Shown piece by piece: positions 18,537-26,847 of a DNA stretch of 64,000 bases. The translations under genes and the position numbers were made by a program. Location of the stretch: positions 1 to 64,000 of the forward strand of contig JAHBTJ010000015.1 in assembly GCA_019638595.1 (NCBI GenBank), given 5' to 3'. The notes beneath the pieces are model-generated. The model was not told the DNA's origin and did not search any database. It saw only the letters and a program-made list of their open reading frames with translations. This DNA comes from Chitinophagaceae bacterium. GTDB taxonomy: Bacteria; Bacteroidota; Bacteroidia; Chitinophagales; Chitinophagaceae. Position 1 is the stretch's first letter. The number at the start of each line of letters is the position of its first letter.

Positions 18537-19592
18537 CTAATGTAACCCTGGTTTTATTTTTTCAAGCCTTTGTACCCAAATGAAAGCATGTTGCGATCCC
18601 TTATAGTGATTGTAAATTATAATATTTTCAGCATGTTTTACCGTTCCCTGTTTTTTTATGCAGTGTGCCGGCAGGCTGTGCAGGTTACAAGCCAGCCATA
18701 GCGCTATGGCAGAAGCTGTAGGAAACTCGCCGCTCATATGCTTAAACCGGGCTATCGTGGTTGCCTCATCAAAAACCGATTCCACGGCACTGTAGTATTT
18801 CAGCATCCGGCTGTCCCCGTTTTCGCCGGTAATGCATATATCCGGCTTTTCGCCCGGTTTTAAATGTTTGCTTAAAAACTCCGAGCAAGCCTGTTTAACT
18901 GTATTTTCGTTGGTTGTGTGCAGCGTTTGGATACCTTTTATACAGGCTACGGCATTTGCTTCCCGGTTATTTACAATAAACGTGGCGGCGCCTTCGCCGG
19001 CTAAGCTGCCGGTAGTAGAAGCGCTGTAAAGGTCTTTGCTTTTAACCGGCTCCTTTTTGTACCAGCCATCCAGGTAGTCTATATTATAGTTGTAGTCCGA
19101 TATTTCATCCACTGCCGCTAACAGGTATATTGCATCCGGCAATTCCCGGAGCTTCATCATCGCGTCGAGTAAGGCATTTTCGAAAGCCAGTCCCCGGTGT
19201 ACATGTGTAATATTGTATTGTTTATTACGGGTCATCAGCCCAAGCTGGGCGGCAATGGCGTTGGGCGTACTTTGAACAAAATTGCCTGGCGTAAGCATCC
19301 CTTCCTCATAATCTATTATCTGGTTCAGGAACCGGATACAGTCCTCCATTCCCCCGTTGGCGGTGCCAATGATAATACCATTAGCCTGGGATGCTTCCTG
19401 CAAAGCAGGTAATGCGCATCCTACCCCCATTCTTACCGCTTTGCCCATACGCCTTAGAATGCCGGGTGGAATACCTTCGTACGAAGGCTCGATGGCTTTT
19501 AGCTTGTTATCCACGGTTTCATGCAAAATCTCCAGGTCAGTCTTTTCGAAGGTTTGCTGTGTGGAGATACAATTATTATAATGGATGAACAT
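18537..19592 (-). CDS. Ketosynthase-like protein lacking catalytic residues (chain-length-factor-like)
   Basis: A 351-residue thiolase-fold protein of the Ketoacyl-synt_2/CLF type. Aligned by eye to the neighbouring ketosynthase, the catalytic Cys is Gly134 (HRGLAFENA), and the two His are Glu257 (TGENGD) and Glu289 (SGEFPTAS), so it cannot condense acyl chains by itself. Such proteins pair with an active ketosynthase and set chain length in type II polyketide, aryl polyene and flexirubin synthesis. The start at ATG 19592 is preferred over a longer frame whose first 37 residues come from a low-complexity AT-rich repeat. It follows the active ketosynthase by about 64 bases. Confidence 0.8.
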   Translation of the reverse strand: MFIHYNNCISTQQTFEKTDLEILHETVDNKLKAIEPSYEGIPPGILRRMGKAVRMGVGCALPALQEASQANGIIIGTANGGMEDCIRFLNQIIDYEEGMLTPGNFVQSTPNAIAAQLGLMTRNKQYNITHVHRGLAFENALLDAMMKLRELPDAIYLLAAVDEISDYNYNIDYLDGWYKKEPVKSKDLYSASTTGSLAGEGAATFIVNNREANAVACIKGIQTLHTTNENTVKQACSEFLSKHLKPGEKPDICITGENGDSRMLKYYSAVESVFDEATTIARFKHMSGEFPTASAIALWLACNLHSLPAHCIKKQGTVKHAENIIIYNHYKGSQHAFIWVQRLEKIKPGLH

Positions 19593-19597
19593 GAAGT

Positions 19598-19626
19598 GAT
19601 TTGAAATTTGAGATTTGAAATTTGAT
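19598..19626. repeat. AT-rich repeat of TTTGAAATTTGAGATTTGA words
   Basis: Imperfect repeat of GATTTGAAATTTGA units in the leader of the ketosynthase-like gene. Related copies are at 39433-39453 (inverted orientation) and 42222-42257. Confidence 0.65.
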
Positions 19627-19656
19627 CCCGTAGTTGTGGTGAGATTTGTGCTGGTA

Positions 19657-20844
19657 TTACGCGGTGGAGAAAATAAGTGAACTACAATTTCCTCCAAATC
19701 CAAATGAATTGGACATTACATTTTTTACAGCAGTTTTTTGATATTCCTGCACCGGTACCAATCCTTTGCCTTCAATAGCGTTTTTAAAATTCAGGGCGGG
19801 GTAGATTTCCTGGTGGGTAAGGTTCAATATGCTGTACACTGCTTCTATTGCCGCGGCGGCGCCAAGCGTATGCCCTGTATTACCTTTGGTGGATGCAAAA
19901 GACGGTACCCGGCTGAACAAACGGATCATAGCCTCGCTTTCAACAATATCATTGTTTTCGGTTGCCGTGCCGTGCGCATTGATAAAGCTGATGGCCGATG
20001 GCTCCATACCGGCTACGGAAAGCGCCTGTAGCATGGCAAGATAGGGCCCATCTCCTTCATCGGAAAGAGAAGAAGGATGAAAAGCATCATTGCTGTTCCC
20101 GTAACCTGTTAATTGCGCATATACCTTTTTACCTTTTATGTTCTCCCCGCGTTCTAATACAAGAAAGGCCGCGGCTTCCCCGAGGTTCAATCCCTTTCTG
20201 TCGCGGTCAAAAGGTGCACAATGTTCCGGCGAAAGAATATGCAGGGCATTAAAGCCGTTGATGGTAAATTTTGCAAGGCTGTCTGTTCCGCCTACTATGG
20301 CAATATCGGCATAGCCCTGCTGTAGCAATCGTGCCCCGTACATAATGGCATTGGCAGAGGAAGAGCAGGCCGTATTGATCGTATTGACGATCCCGCCTAT
20401 GCCGAACTTTTCCTGCAGGTAAAGATTTACGGATGCGCAATCGTACGATGATAAATAGGCTGACCCTTCATCATCCCTGTTGGCATCGTGATACAACTCG
20501 TCTGTAAGGCACATGCCTCCCACTGTGCTGGCGCCAATTAACGCGGTTCCGGGGTGCTGCAACTGCCGCGTAGAAAGCCCGGCGTCTGCAACAGCTTCCA
20601 TGAACGCATGTAAACCCAGCAGGGAGCTTCGCGTTACGCCTTTTTCAAAAGCGTTTAATAGATGCTTTAGCTGTTCTGTTTCAATTTTTATTTCTCCACA
20701 GGGTCTTAACCCTGCATACCGGGTATTAAATAACGATAAAGCCGAAATGCCGGAAACCTTATTGATAAGGGAAGCCCGGTTTTCGTTTACACTGTTGCCT
20801 ATTGCACTTATAATACCAACACCCGTAACAAGTATTCCTGACAA
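19657..20844 (-). CDS. Beta-ketoacyl synthase, FabF-like (active)
   Basis: A 395-residue ketosynthase with a complete Cys-His-His triad: Cys160 (NTACSSSA), His291 (NAHGTATENND) and His325 (GNTGHTLGAAA). It should catalyse decarboxylative Claisen condensation on ACP-bound chains. The start is TTG 20844; no ATG lies between it and the in-frame stop four codons upstream. It follows the ACP gene by nine bases and precedes the inactive ketosynthase-like gene, so the pair is arranged like a KS/CLF heterodimer. It lies in an accessory operon rather than among fatty-acid genes, so it is unlikely to be the housekeeping FabF. Confidence 0.92.
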   Translation of the reverse strand: MSGILVTGVGIISAIGNSVNENRASLINKVSGISALSLFNTRYAGLRPCGEIKIETEQLKHLLNAFEKGVTRSSLLGLHAFMEAVADAGLSTRQLQHPGTALIGASTVGGMCLTDELYHDANRDDEGSAYLSSYDCASVNLYLQEKFGIGGIVNTINTACSSSANAIMYGARLLQQGYADIAIVGGTDSLAKFTINGFNALHILSPEHCAPFDRDRKGLNLGEAAAFLVLERGENIKGKKVYAQLTGYGNSNDAFHPSSLSDEGDGPYLAMLQALSVAGMEPSAISFINAHGTATENNDIVESEAMIRLFSRVPSFASTKGNTGHTLGAAAAIEAVYSILNLTHQEIYPALNFKNAIEGKGLVPVQEYQKTAVKNVMSNSFGFGGNCSSLIFSTA

Positions 20845-20853
20845 ATGAAGTAA

Positions 20854-21117
20854 TTATTTTGTTCTGTGCTGAATAATATAATCAACCATTGTATTAATGT
20901 CTACCAGTACCTTGCGGCCCTCTTTGGGGTCCTGTATAGATATGCCGTATTCGCGTGAAAGCAATACGATCAGTTCTATGGAGTCTATAGAATCCAGCCC
21001 GAGTCCTTCTCCAAATAAGGGCTGATCATCTTTAATATCTTCCGGCTTTACATTAGTAAGATTAAGGAATTGTATAATCTGCTGTTTGAGCTGTTGCTTT
21101 AACTGTTCTTTTTCCAT
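20854..21117 (-). CDS. Acyl carrier protein
   Basis: An 87-residue carrier protein with the phosphopantetheine site DSID at Ser43 (GLGLDSIDSIELIV). The N-terminus is a Gln/Lys-rich helix (KEQLKQQLKQQ) longer than in the housekeeping AcpP, and the C-terminus is basic. It should carry the growing chain for the adjacent ketosynthase pair in the cytoplasm. It lies between the ABC permease (11 bases) and the ketosynthase (nine bases), so it is translated in one operon with them. Confidence 0.93.
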   Translation of the reverse strand: MEKEQLKQQLKQQIIQFLNLTNVKPEDIKDDQPLFGEGLGLDSIDSIELIVLLSREYGISIQDPKEGRKVLVDINTMVDYIIQHRTK

Positions 21118-21128
21118 TAACTGATTTT

Positions 21129-22409
21129 TCAGATTAAGCTTTTGCTTTTCAAGCCATAAAATGCAAGAAACTGCAATAATAACGTAATAAGCAATAAAGG
21201 TATAATATTCATTAAAATATCCCTGAGTTTTCCACCCTCAAGAAATAACCCGTAAAATGCTTCGAGGCACCAGTGCAAAGGCGAAAGCCGCATAATAACC
21301 TGGAAGGAGGCGGGCATGGCAAATGAAGGAACCAGTAAGCCGCCTATAGCCGCCAGCAATACTATGGCAACCGCTCCAAAGCCATTGGCCTGTTCCTGGG
21401 TATTGGCATATACTCCCACACATATGGCAAAGCTTGCGGCGCACCATCCGCAAATAAAAGTAACCAGCAGCAGGGCCACTTTATCGGCAGGCAGGTTTAA
21501 TGCCGGCAATCCCATTATGGGAAAAAGCCACATTCCGAGGCAAAAAATAACGGCGGCCTGCAATAGGGTTACGGCTATATAAGTAATTTGTTTGGAAATA
21601 AGCGCGATCCCAAAATGGGTGGGCAATGTGCGCAGCCTGATAATGCTGCCGCTGATCTTTTCTCTTACCACGCTGCTTCCAAGCGATATTACGATAAAGA
21701 ACATCGCGAAAATAGTCCATGCGGGAATATTGTGCTGGGTAGCATTGGGTATTTGCCTGCTGCCGTATTTGGAAACCGGCTCCTGCATTACAGGAGTTTG
21801 GTTGGCCACTATCTGCGATTCCAGGGTACCGGGTATGGTTTCGTTATTAACATAATAATAAAGACTTTGTACTATATACCTGCTTTGCACTACCTGCAGG
21901 GCGCTCTGTAACCCGCCGTCTATGCTTTTTCGGAACGACTGCTGTAAAACAGGATGATAGTACATTGTAACTGCTACGTTCCGGCCGTTACCGGCAACTG
22001 CAGTATCGGCACCCAGCTCAAGATCTTTGAGAGCCTGCCTTGAAACGTCCTTTGCCCTGCGCAAAACCCCCTCGGAATAACCGGCGGGAATCACGATAGC
22101 CGCAAGCGCGTCTTTCGTATTCACCATATCTTTAATGGCTTCATCACTGTGCATCCCTTCCGCTCTTTTAATAGAGAACATACCCACTTTTCCAAGGGCA
22201 GTATCCAGTTGTTGAGCTGCCATGCCGGAGTCCCTGCTATAGACCAGGATGGGGATCTTGTTTTCGTTTACCAGCTCAAATGTGCTGTTTTGCACGGAGG
22301 CTATTACTATGGCAAGCACAACGGGCATTACAAACATTAATATAAGGCCAACTTTGTCGCGGGTTAAAATCCTGATGTCCTTAATGATCGTATACCAAAG
22401 TTTAAACAA
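21129..22409 (-). CDS. ABC-2 type transporter permease
   Basis: A 426-residue membrane protein with an N-terminal helix (VGLILMFVMPVVLAIVIAS), a large periplasmic domain (about residues 45-235) and five or six helices to the C-terminus, the ABC-2/YhfK-type layout. The start is TTG 22409, with no ATG nearby that fits. It is the only transporter gene in the ketosynthase/ACP operon and lacks an adjacent ATPase in this window. It probably exports the product of the operon or a related lipid, by inference from position. Confidence 0.87.
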   Translation of the reverse strand: MFKLWYTIIKDIRILTRDKVGLILMFVMPVVLAIVIASVQNSTFELVNENKIPILVYSRDSGMAAQQLDTALGKVGMFSIKRAEGMHSDEAIKDMVNTKDALAAIVIPAGYSEGVLRRAKDVSRQALKDLELGADTAVAGNGRNVAVTMYYHPVLQQSFRKSIDGGLQSALQVVQSRYIVQSLYYYVNNETIPGTLESQIVANQTPVMQEPVSKYGSRQIPNATQHNIPAWTIFAMFFIVISLGSSVVREKISGSIIRLRTLPTHFGIALISKQITYIAVTLLQAAVIFCLGMWLFPIMGLPALNLPADKVALLLVTFICGWCAASFAICVGVYANTQEQANGFGAVAIVLLAAIGGLLVPSFAMPASFQVIMRLSPLHWCLEAFYGLFLEGGKLRDILMNIIPLLLITLLLQFLAFYGLKSKSLI

Positions 22410-22450
22410 AACGAGTTCCGGTTTGAGTGTGAATAGTTACCTGTTGCAGT

Positions 22451-22924
22451 TCAATCAAACTGCTCCAGCAGCTTTTGTAATTCATCTTCTTTGAACGTTT
22501 TTTCGTAAAAAGATCTTTTACCTGTTTTCCTGTTAATAATATAGGTAGCCGGCAAAGAACCGCTCCAGGAAGGGTCAATACGCGGACAAAAATAATCGGC
22601 ATTTGTTTCATCCAGCCATACTACCGTGGACTGAATGTTTTTTTCCTGTACAAACCGGGCTATTTTGTCCGGGTAATCTCTTTTCATATCCAGGCTTACC
22701 AGCAGCAGGTTGAACTTCCCTTTGTTTTTTGCTGCTGCTTCCAAAAACCAGGGTAATTCTTTTACACAGGGCTCGCACCAGGTAGCCCAAAAATTCACTA
22801 CCAGGCTGGTGTCTGATTGCTGCATATATTTTTCAAGATCAGTTATTTTCCACGTAGGAATGGATTGCGCAAAACAAGCGCTAAAAACCAGGAACCCTGT
22901 AATAGTTGCATACCACTTTTTCAT
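22451..22924 (-). CDS. TlpA-like thioredoxin-fold protein, exported
   Basis: A 157-residue thioredoxin-family protein with a signal peptide of about 19 residues (MKKWYATITGFLVFSACFA) and the redox motif FWATWCEPCVKE (Cys50, Cys53). It belongs to the TlpA/ResA group that reduces disulfides in the periplasm, for example during cytochrome c maturation. It is 41 bases upstream of the ABC permease and 15 bases downstream of trmH. A Cys before the cleavage site (FSAC) makes lipidation possible but the lipobox is poor. Confidence 0.87.
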   Translation of the reverse strand: MKKWYATITGFLVFSACFAQSIPTWKITDLEKYMQQSDTSLVVNFWATWCEPCVKELPWFLEAAAKNKGKFNLLLVSLDMKRDYPDKIARFVQEKNIQSTVVWLDETNADYFCPRIDPSWSGSLPATYIINRKTGKRSFYEKTFKEDELQKLLEQFD

Positions 22925-22939
22925 GTCATGCTATTTAAA

Positions 22940-23536
22940 TTAGTCTGCTTCGCCGGGCATAAAGCCCCATTCATTCAACAGTGTATCAAAACGCGTTCCG
23001 GGCAGGCTGCGACGGTCGTACTGACCCGCTGCATTTTTTTGCCTGTAAGCCTCATATATTGTTACGGCACAAGCTACTGAAATGTTCAACGACTTTATAA
23101 TCCCCACCTGGGGAATTATAAAATTCCCATCCGCCAGTTTCCTTATTTCCTCACTTACCCCTGTATGCTCATTGCCAAAAACCAGCGCTACCGACCGGGT
23201 AAGATCAATTTCATACAGGTTATATGCATCGCCGCTTAAATGGGTAGTAAAAATTTTTTCGTACCGGTTGCGCAAATCGGCAAAGCACAGGGCGGCATCG
23301 CTGTACTGGTGGATCGTAAGCCATTTGGCAGCGCTTGACGAACTTTTGGCGCCCCATTTTTTATGCCGGGGTATCCTGGTATTTAATACATAGATATCCT
23401 GTATACCAACCGCATCACAGCTCCTCATTACCGCGGATATATTATGCGGATCAAAAACATTCTCTAACACAACAGCAAGATTATTTTGTCGTTTATTCAA
23501 AACCTGTAACAGCCGTTCCCGTCTTTCTGGCGTCAT
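22940..23536 (-). CDS. trmH: TrmH-like tRNA/rRNA 2'-O-methyltransferase (SpoU family)
   Basis: A 198-residue SPOUT methyltransferase with the three SpoU motifs: AVVLENVFDPHNISAVMRSC, ALVFGNEHTGVSEE and IPQVGIIKSLNISVACAV. The size matches TrmH, which makes 2'-O-methylguanosine at tRNA position 18 using S-adenosylmethionine; a related rRNA or other tRNA target cannot be excluded. The longest frame would add 108 residues upstream with no homology, overlapping the promoter region of the divergent asmA-like gene; ATG 23536 (MTPERRERLLQ) is the real start. Confidence 0.88.
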   Translation of the reverse strand: MTPERRERLLQVLNKRQNNLAVVLENVFDPHNISAVMRSCDAVGIQDIYVLNTRIPRHKKWGAKSSSSAAKWLTIHQYSDAALCFADLRNRYEKIFTTHLSGDAYNLYEIDLTRSVALVFGNEHTGVSEEIRKLADGNFIIPQVGIIKSLNISVACAVTIYEAYRQKNAAGQYDRRSLPGTRFDTLLNEWGFMPGEAD

Positions 23537-23572
23537 ATTTGTAAAATTAAAGGGGGCTAAAATACAAAAAGC

Positions 23573-23580
23573 TATTTTTG
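23573..23580 (+). promoter_or_regulatory. Candidate -7 element for asmA-like gene
   Basis: TATTTTTG fits TAnnTTTG and lies 35 bases before the ATG at 23616. No good -33 element is seen. Confidence 0.35.
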
Positions 23581-23615
23581 CCTGAACTATATGTATAAAA
23601 ATCCTGATATCTGTT

Positions 23616-26600
23616 ATGTTGAAAAAAATCCTAAAAGTCACCGGCATTGTTCTTCTTGTACTGATCGTACTGGCATTTGCACTTCCTTTATTGTTTAAGG
23701 GCAAGATATTATCCATCGCTAAAACAGAAATCAATAAAAATGTGAATGCGAACGTTGATTTCAGCGATATTGATATTTCCCTGTTCAGGCATTTCCCCCG
23801 GGTTGCCGTGGGGCTGCAGGACCTCCGGGTTGTGGGAATAGGGGATTTTTCGAAAGACACGCTTATAGCCGCTAAGCAGATAGATGTTGCATTAAACCTG
23901 ATGAGTGTTATCAGCGGATCGGAAATGAAGATCTATTCTGTTACCATTGATGAACCCAGGATACACGCCATTGTAAACAAAGAGGGAAAAGCCAACTGGG
24001 ATATTACAAAACCCGATACTACCACTGCTACTACCGATGCGTCGGCAGGGTTTAAAATGAACCTGAAGCATTATGAGATCAACAACGGGTACATCAGCTA
24101 TATTGATATCCCCGGCGATATGAGCGCGGAAATAACGGGGCTTGATCACTCGGGGAGCGGTGATTTTACTTCAGACCTTTTTACCCTGAGTACAAAAACC
24201 AGGGCGGAGTCGGTTTCCTTTACCTATACCAAAATTCCTTACCTGGTAAATGCCAAAGCCGCGTTAGGAGCAGATATTGAAGTGGACAACCCGGCAAGCA
24301 AATATACTTTTAAGACCGATGACATAACATTGAACGATTTAAAGCTGGCTTCGGAAGGTTACTTCCAGTTTGTGAACGATACTACTTACGGAATGGATAT
24401 CAAATTCAATGCTCCGTCTACAGAGTTTAAAACCCTGCTGTCGCTTATACCGGCGGTATATAAAAACGATTTTAATAAAATTAAAACAAGCGGTAAGGCA
24501 ATATTCAACGGGTTTGTGAAGGGGGAGTACAATTCCGAAAAAATCCCGGCATATAATGTTAACCTTAACGTAGAAGACGGTTTTTTTCAATACCCCGATT
24601 TGCCGCAGCCGGTTAAAAACATAGCCATTGCTTTAAAAGTAGATAATCCCGACGGTATCACGGATCATACTGTTGTGGATATTTCAAAAGGGCATATTGA
24701 ATTTGGGAACGATCCGTTTGATTTCAGGCTATTGCTTAAAAACCCTGTTACCGACCAGTTTATAGACGCGGCTTTAAAGGGGAAATTAGACCTGGCGCAG
24801 GTAACGCAGTTTGTGAAGCTGGGTGACGATACAAAATTATCGGGCCAGATAGATGCTGATGTTACCGCAAAAGGAAATGTGGCTGTTATCAGCCAGCAAA
24901 AGCCCGGGCCGTTTACAGCCAACGGCTTTGTTAATATTGCCAACCTCAATTACTCGTCTAAAGATTTACCGCAGCCGGTACGTAACAGTAACGTGCAGAT
25001 CAGCTTCCAAAATCCTGACGGGGTAGCAGATCATACCGTGATCAACATTTCAAAAGCGCATGTGGAAATTGGAAGCGATCCTGTAGATTTTAACGTGCTT
25101 ATTAAAAATCCCGCCACTGAACTGTATTTCGACGGAAAAGCGGTGGGTAAATTTAACCTGGGCAATGTTGCACAGTTTACAACGCTTGAGCCTGGTACGG
25201 TTTTGTCGGGTATTTTGTCTGCCGATATCAGCTTTAAAGGAAACAAAACTGCCATTGATAAGGAACAGTATGAAAAGATCAATACATCGGGTACGCTGCA
25301 GCTTAACAATCTTAAGTATGTAAGTAAAGATTATCCCGGTGGTATTAATGTAGACCAGGCGGCATTCACTTTTAATCCTAAGAATATTACGCTCAATACG
25401 CTTAAGGCGGAATACCTTGCATCGAACTTTACAGCCAGCGGATCGGTAGACAATGCCATTGGGTATGCCCTGAAGGATGAGCCTATTGCGGGTACGCTGA
25501 ACGTGCACGCGGATAAGATCAACCTGAACGATTTTATGGGTACAACTGCTGCTCCCGCAGATAGTGCGGCCGGCGCCCAGGATCCTTTTGCGGTACCTAA
25601 AAATATTGCGTTTACCTTACATGCCGCGGTGGATAAGCTGCTGTATGATAAAACAGAATACAATAACCTGAAGGGAACGGTGGCGCTGAAAGATGAAACC
25701 GTAACCCTGAAGGATATACAGATGGATGCGCTGGAAGGTAAGATCGGACTGAACGGTTCCTATTCCACCAAAAAGGATAAGAAAAATCCTGACATCTCCC
25801 TGGCTTACGACGTAAGCGGCTTAAGCGTGGAAAAAACTTTTTATGCTTTTAATACGGTGCAGCAGCTCATGCCTGTAGGAAAATTTATTTCAGGAAAGAT
25901 CAGCTCGAAGCTTACATTGAACGGAAAGCTGGGAGGAGATATGACGCCTGTGGTAAGCTCGCTTACGGGTGGTGGTAATCTCCTGTTGCTGGAAGGTGTG
26001 CTTAAAAAGTTCGCACCGGTAGAAAAAATAGCGCAAACACTCAACGTGGCCGATTTGAATGGTTTTTCGATGAAGGATGTTAAAACATATTTTGAATTTG
26101 CCAACGGAAAGGTGTTGGTAAAGCCGTTTAAAATAAAAGTGAAAGATATTGATATGGAAATAGGAGGCGTGCACGGGTTGGATCAATCGCTTGATTATGC
26201 AATCAGCATGAAGCTGCCAAGAAGCATTATAGGTAACCAGGGTAACGCGTTGATCAACAATTTAGCCCAGCAGGCCTCCGGCAAAGGCATTCCGGTTAAG
26301 CTCAGCGACTATATTGATCTCAGCCTGAAGATGGGTGGCACCGTAACAAATCCCCAGGTAAAAACAGACCTTAAAGAGGTTGCCGGCGACCTTACCGCCG
26401 ACATAAAGCAACAAGCGGCCGATTTTGCTAAGCAAAAGATAGACAGCGCCCGGCAGGAATTAAAAGATTCGGCTACCGCTATCAAAAACCAGGCGGTGAA
26501 AGACCTGAAAGATGAATTGACAAAGCAGATTTTAGGTGGTAATAAAAACGATTCGGCTGCTACCGATAAACCGCTTGAAAACACAAAAAAGAATACCGAA

Positions 26601-26666
26601 GAAGCGGTTAAGAATACGCTCAACTCTTTACTGAAGAAGAAAAAGGACACAACAAAAAAGCAATAA
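23616..26666 (+). CDS. AsmA-family protein
   Basis: A 1016-residue protein with one N-terminal helix (about residues 8-26) and a long beta-rich AsmA/repeating domain. AsmA-like proteins are thought to bridge the inner and outer membranes and move lipids. Units starting at DLPQPV (about residue 327), DLPQPV (about 450) and DYPGG (about 571) recur at a spacing near 122 residues, each with the NPDG-x-DHTV and TLSG patterns in the first two. The C-terminal 120 residues are Lys/Asp/Gln-rich and helical. It is divergent from trmH and has its own terminator. Confidence 0.85.
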   Translation: MLKKILKVTGIVLLVLIVLAFALPLLFKGKILSIAKTEINKNVNANVDFSDIDISLFRHFPRVAVGLQDLRVVGIGDFSKDTLIAAKQIDVALNLMSVISGSEMKIYSVTIDEPRIHAIVNKEGKANWDITKPDTTTATTDASAGFKMNLKHYEINNGYISYIDIPGDMSAEITGLDHSGSGDFTSDLFTLSTKTRAESVSFTYTKIPYLVNAKAALGADIEVDNPASKYTFKTDDITLNDLKLASEGYFQFVNDTTYGMDIKFNAPSTEFKTLLSLIPAVYKNDFNKIKTSGKAIFNGFVKGEYNSEKIPAYNVNLNVEDGFFQYPDLPQPVKNIAIALKVDNPDGITDHTVVDISKGHIEFGNDPFDFRLLLKNPVTDQFIDAALKGKLDLAQVTQFVKLGDDTKLSGQIDADVTAKGNVAVISQQKPGPFTANGFVNIANLNYSSKDLPQPVRNSNVQISFQNPDGVADHTVINISKAHVEIGSDPVDFNVLIKNPATELYFDGKAVGKFNLGNVAQFTTLEPGTVLSGILSADISFKGNKTAIDKEQYEKINTSGTLQLNNLKYVSKDYPGGINVDQAAFTFNPKNITLNTLKAEYLASNFTASGSVDNAIGYALKDEPIAGTLNVHADKINLNDFMGTTAAPADSAAGAQDPFAVPKNIAFTLHAAVDKLLYDKTEYNNLKGTVALKDETVTLKDIQMDALEGKIGLNGSYSTKKDKKNPDISLAYDVSGLSVEKTFYAFNTVQQLMPVGKFISGKISSKLTLNGKLGGDMTPVVSSLTGGGNLLLLEGVLKKFAPVEKIAQTLNVADLNGFSMKDVKTYFEFANGKVLVKPFKIKVKDIDMEIGGVHGLDQSLDYAISMKLPRSIIGNQGNALINNLAQQASGKGIPVKLSDYIDLSLKMGGTVTNPQVKTDLKEVAGDLTADIKQQAADFAKQKIDSARQELKDSATAIKNQAVKDLKDELTKQILGGNKNDSAATDKPLENTKKNTEEAVKNTLNSLLKKKKDTTKKQ

Positions 26667-26806
26667 GAACAGCCGGTTTTAACCTGATACAGGTATACAC
26701 TTAGGTGTTTGTAGGCTGTAAATATTACTTTGATGTTAATGATTATAGTAAGGTTTGAATTCTACAATAAATTTTATTAGCATTGTAGTGATAAAGGATT
26801 GATTTT

Positions 26807-26845
26807 AAAAAGCCCGAGGAACATTCAATTGTTCCCGGGCTTTTT
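26807..26845. terminator. Bidirectional terminator
   Basis: A strong stem, AAAAGCCCGAGGAAC against GTTCCCGGGCTTTT with one bulged A, has an A run before it and a T run after it. It sits between convergent genes and should work for both. Confidence 0.9.
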
Positions 26846-26847
26846 AC

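Noticed and set aside
19657-20844. Calling the ketosynthase the housekeeping FabF
   Set aside because: It sits with a CLF-like partner, an unusual ACP and an exporter, and not with fatty-acid genes.
23537-23860. N-terminal extension of trmH
   Set aside because: The extra 108 residues have no homology and run through the divergent promoter region and the start of the AsmA-like gene.
25050-25508. Minus-strand open frame inside the AsmA-like gene
   Set aside because: Antisense shadow; the plus-strand frame has clear family structure and repeats.
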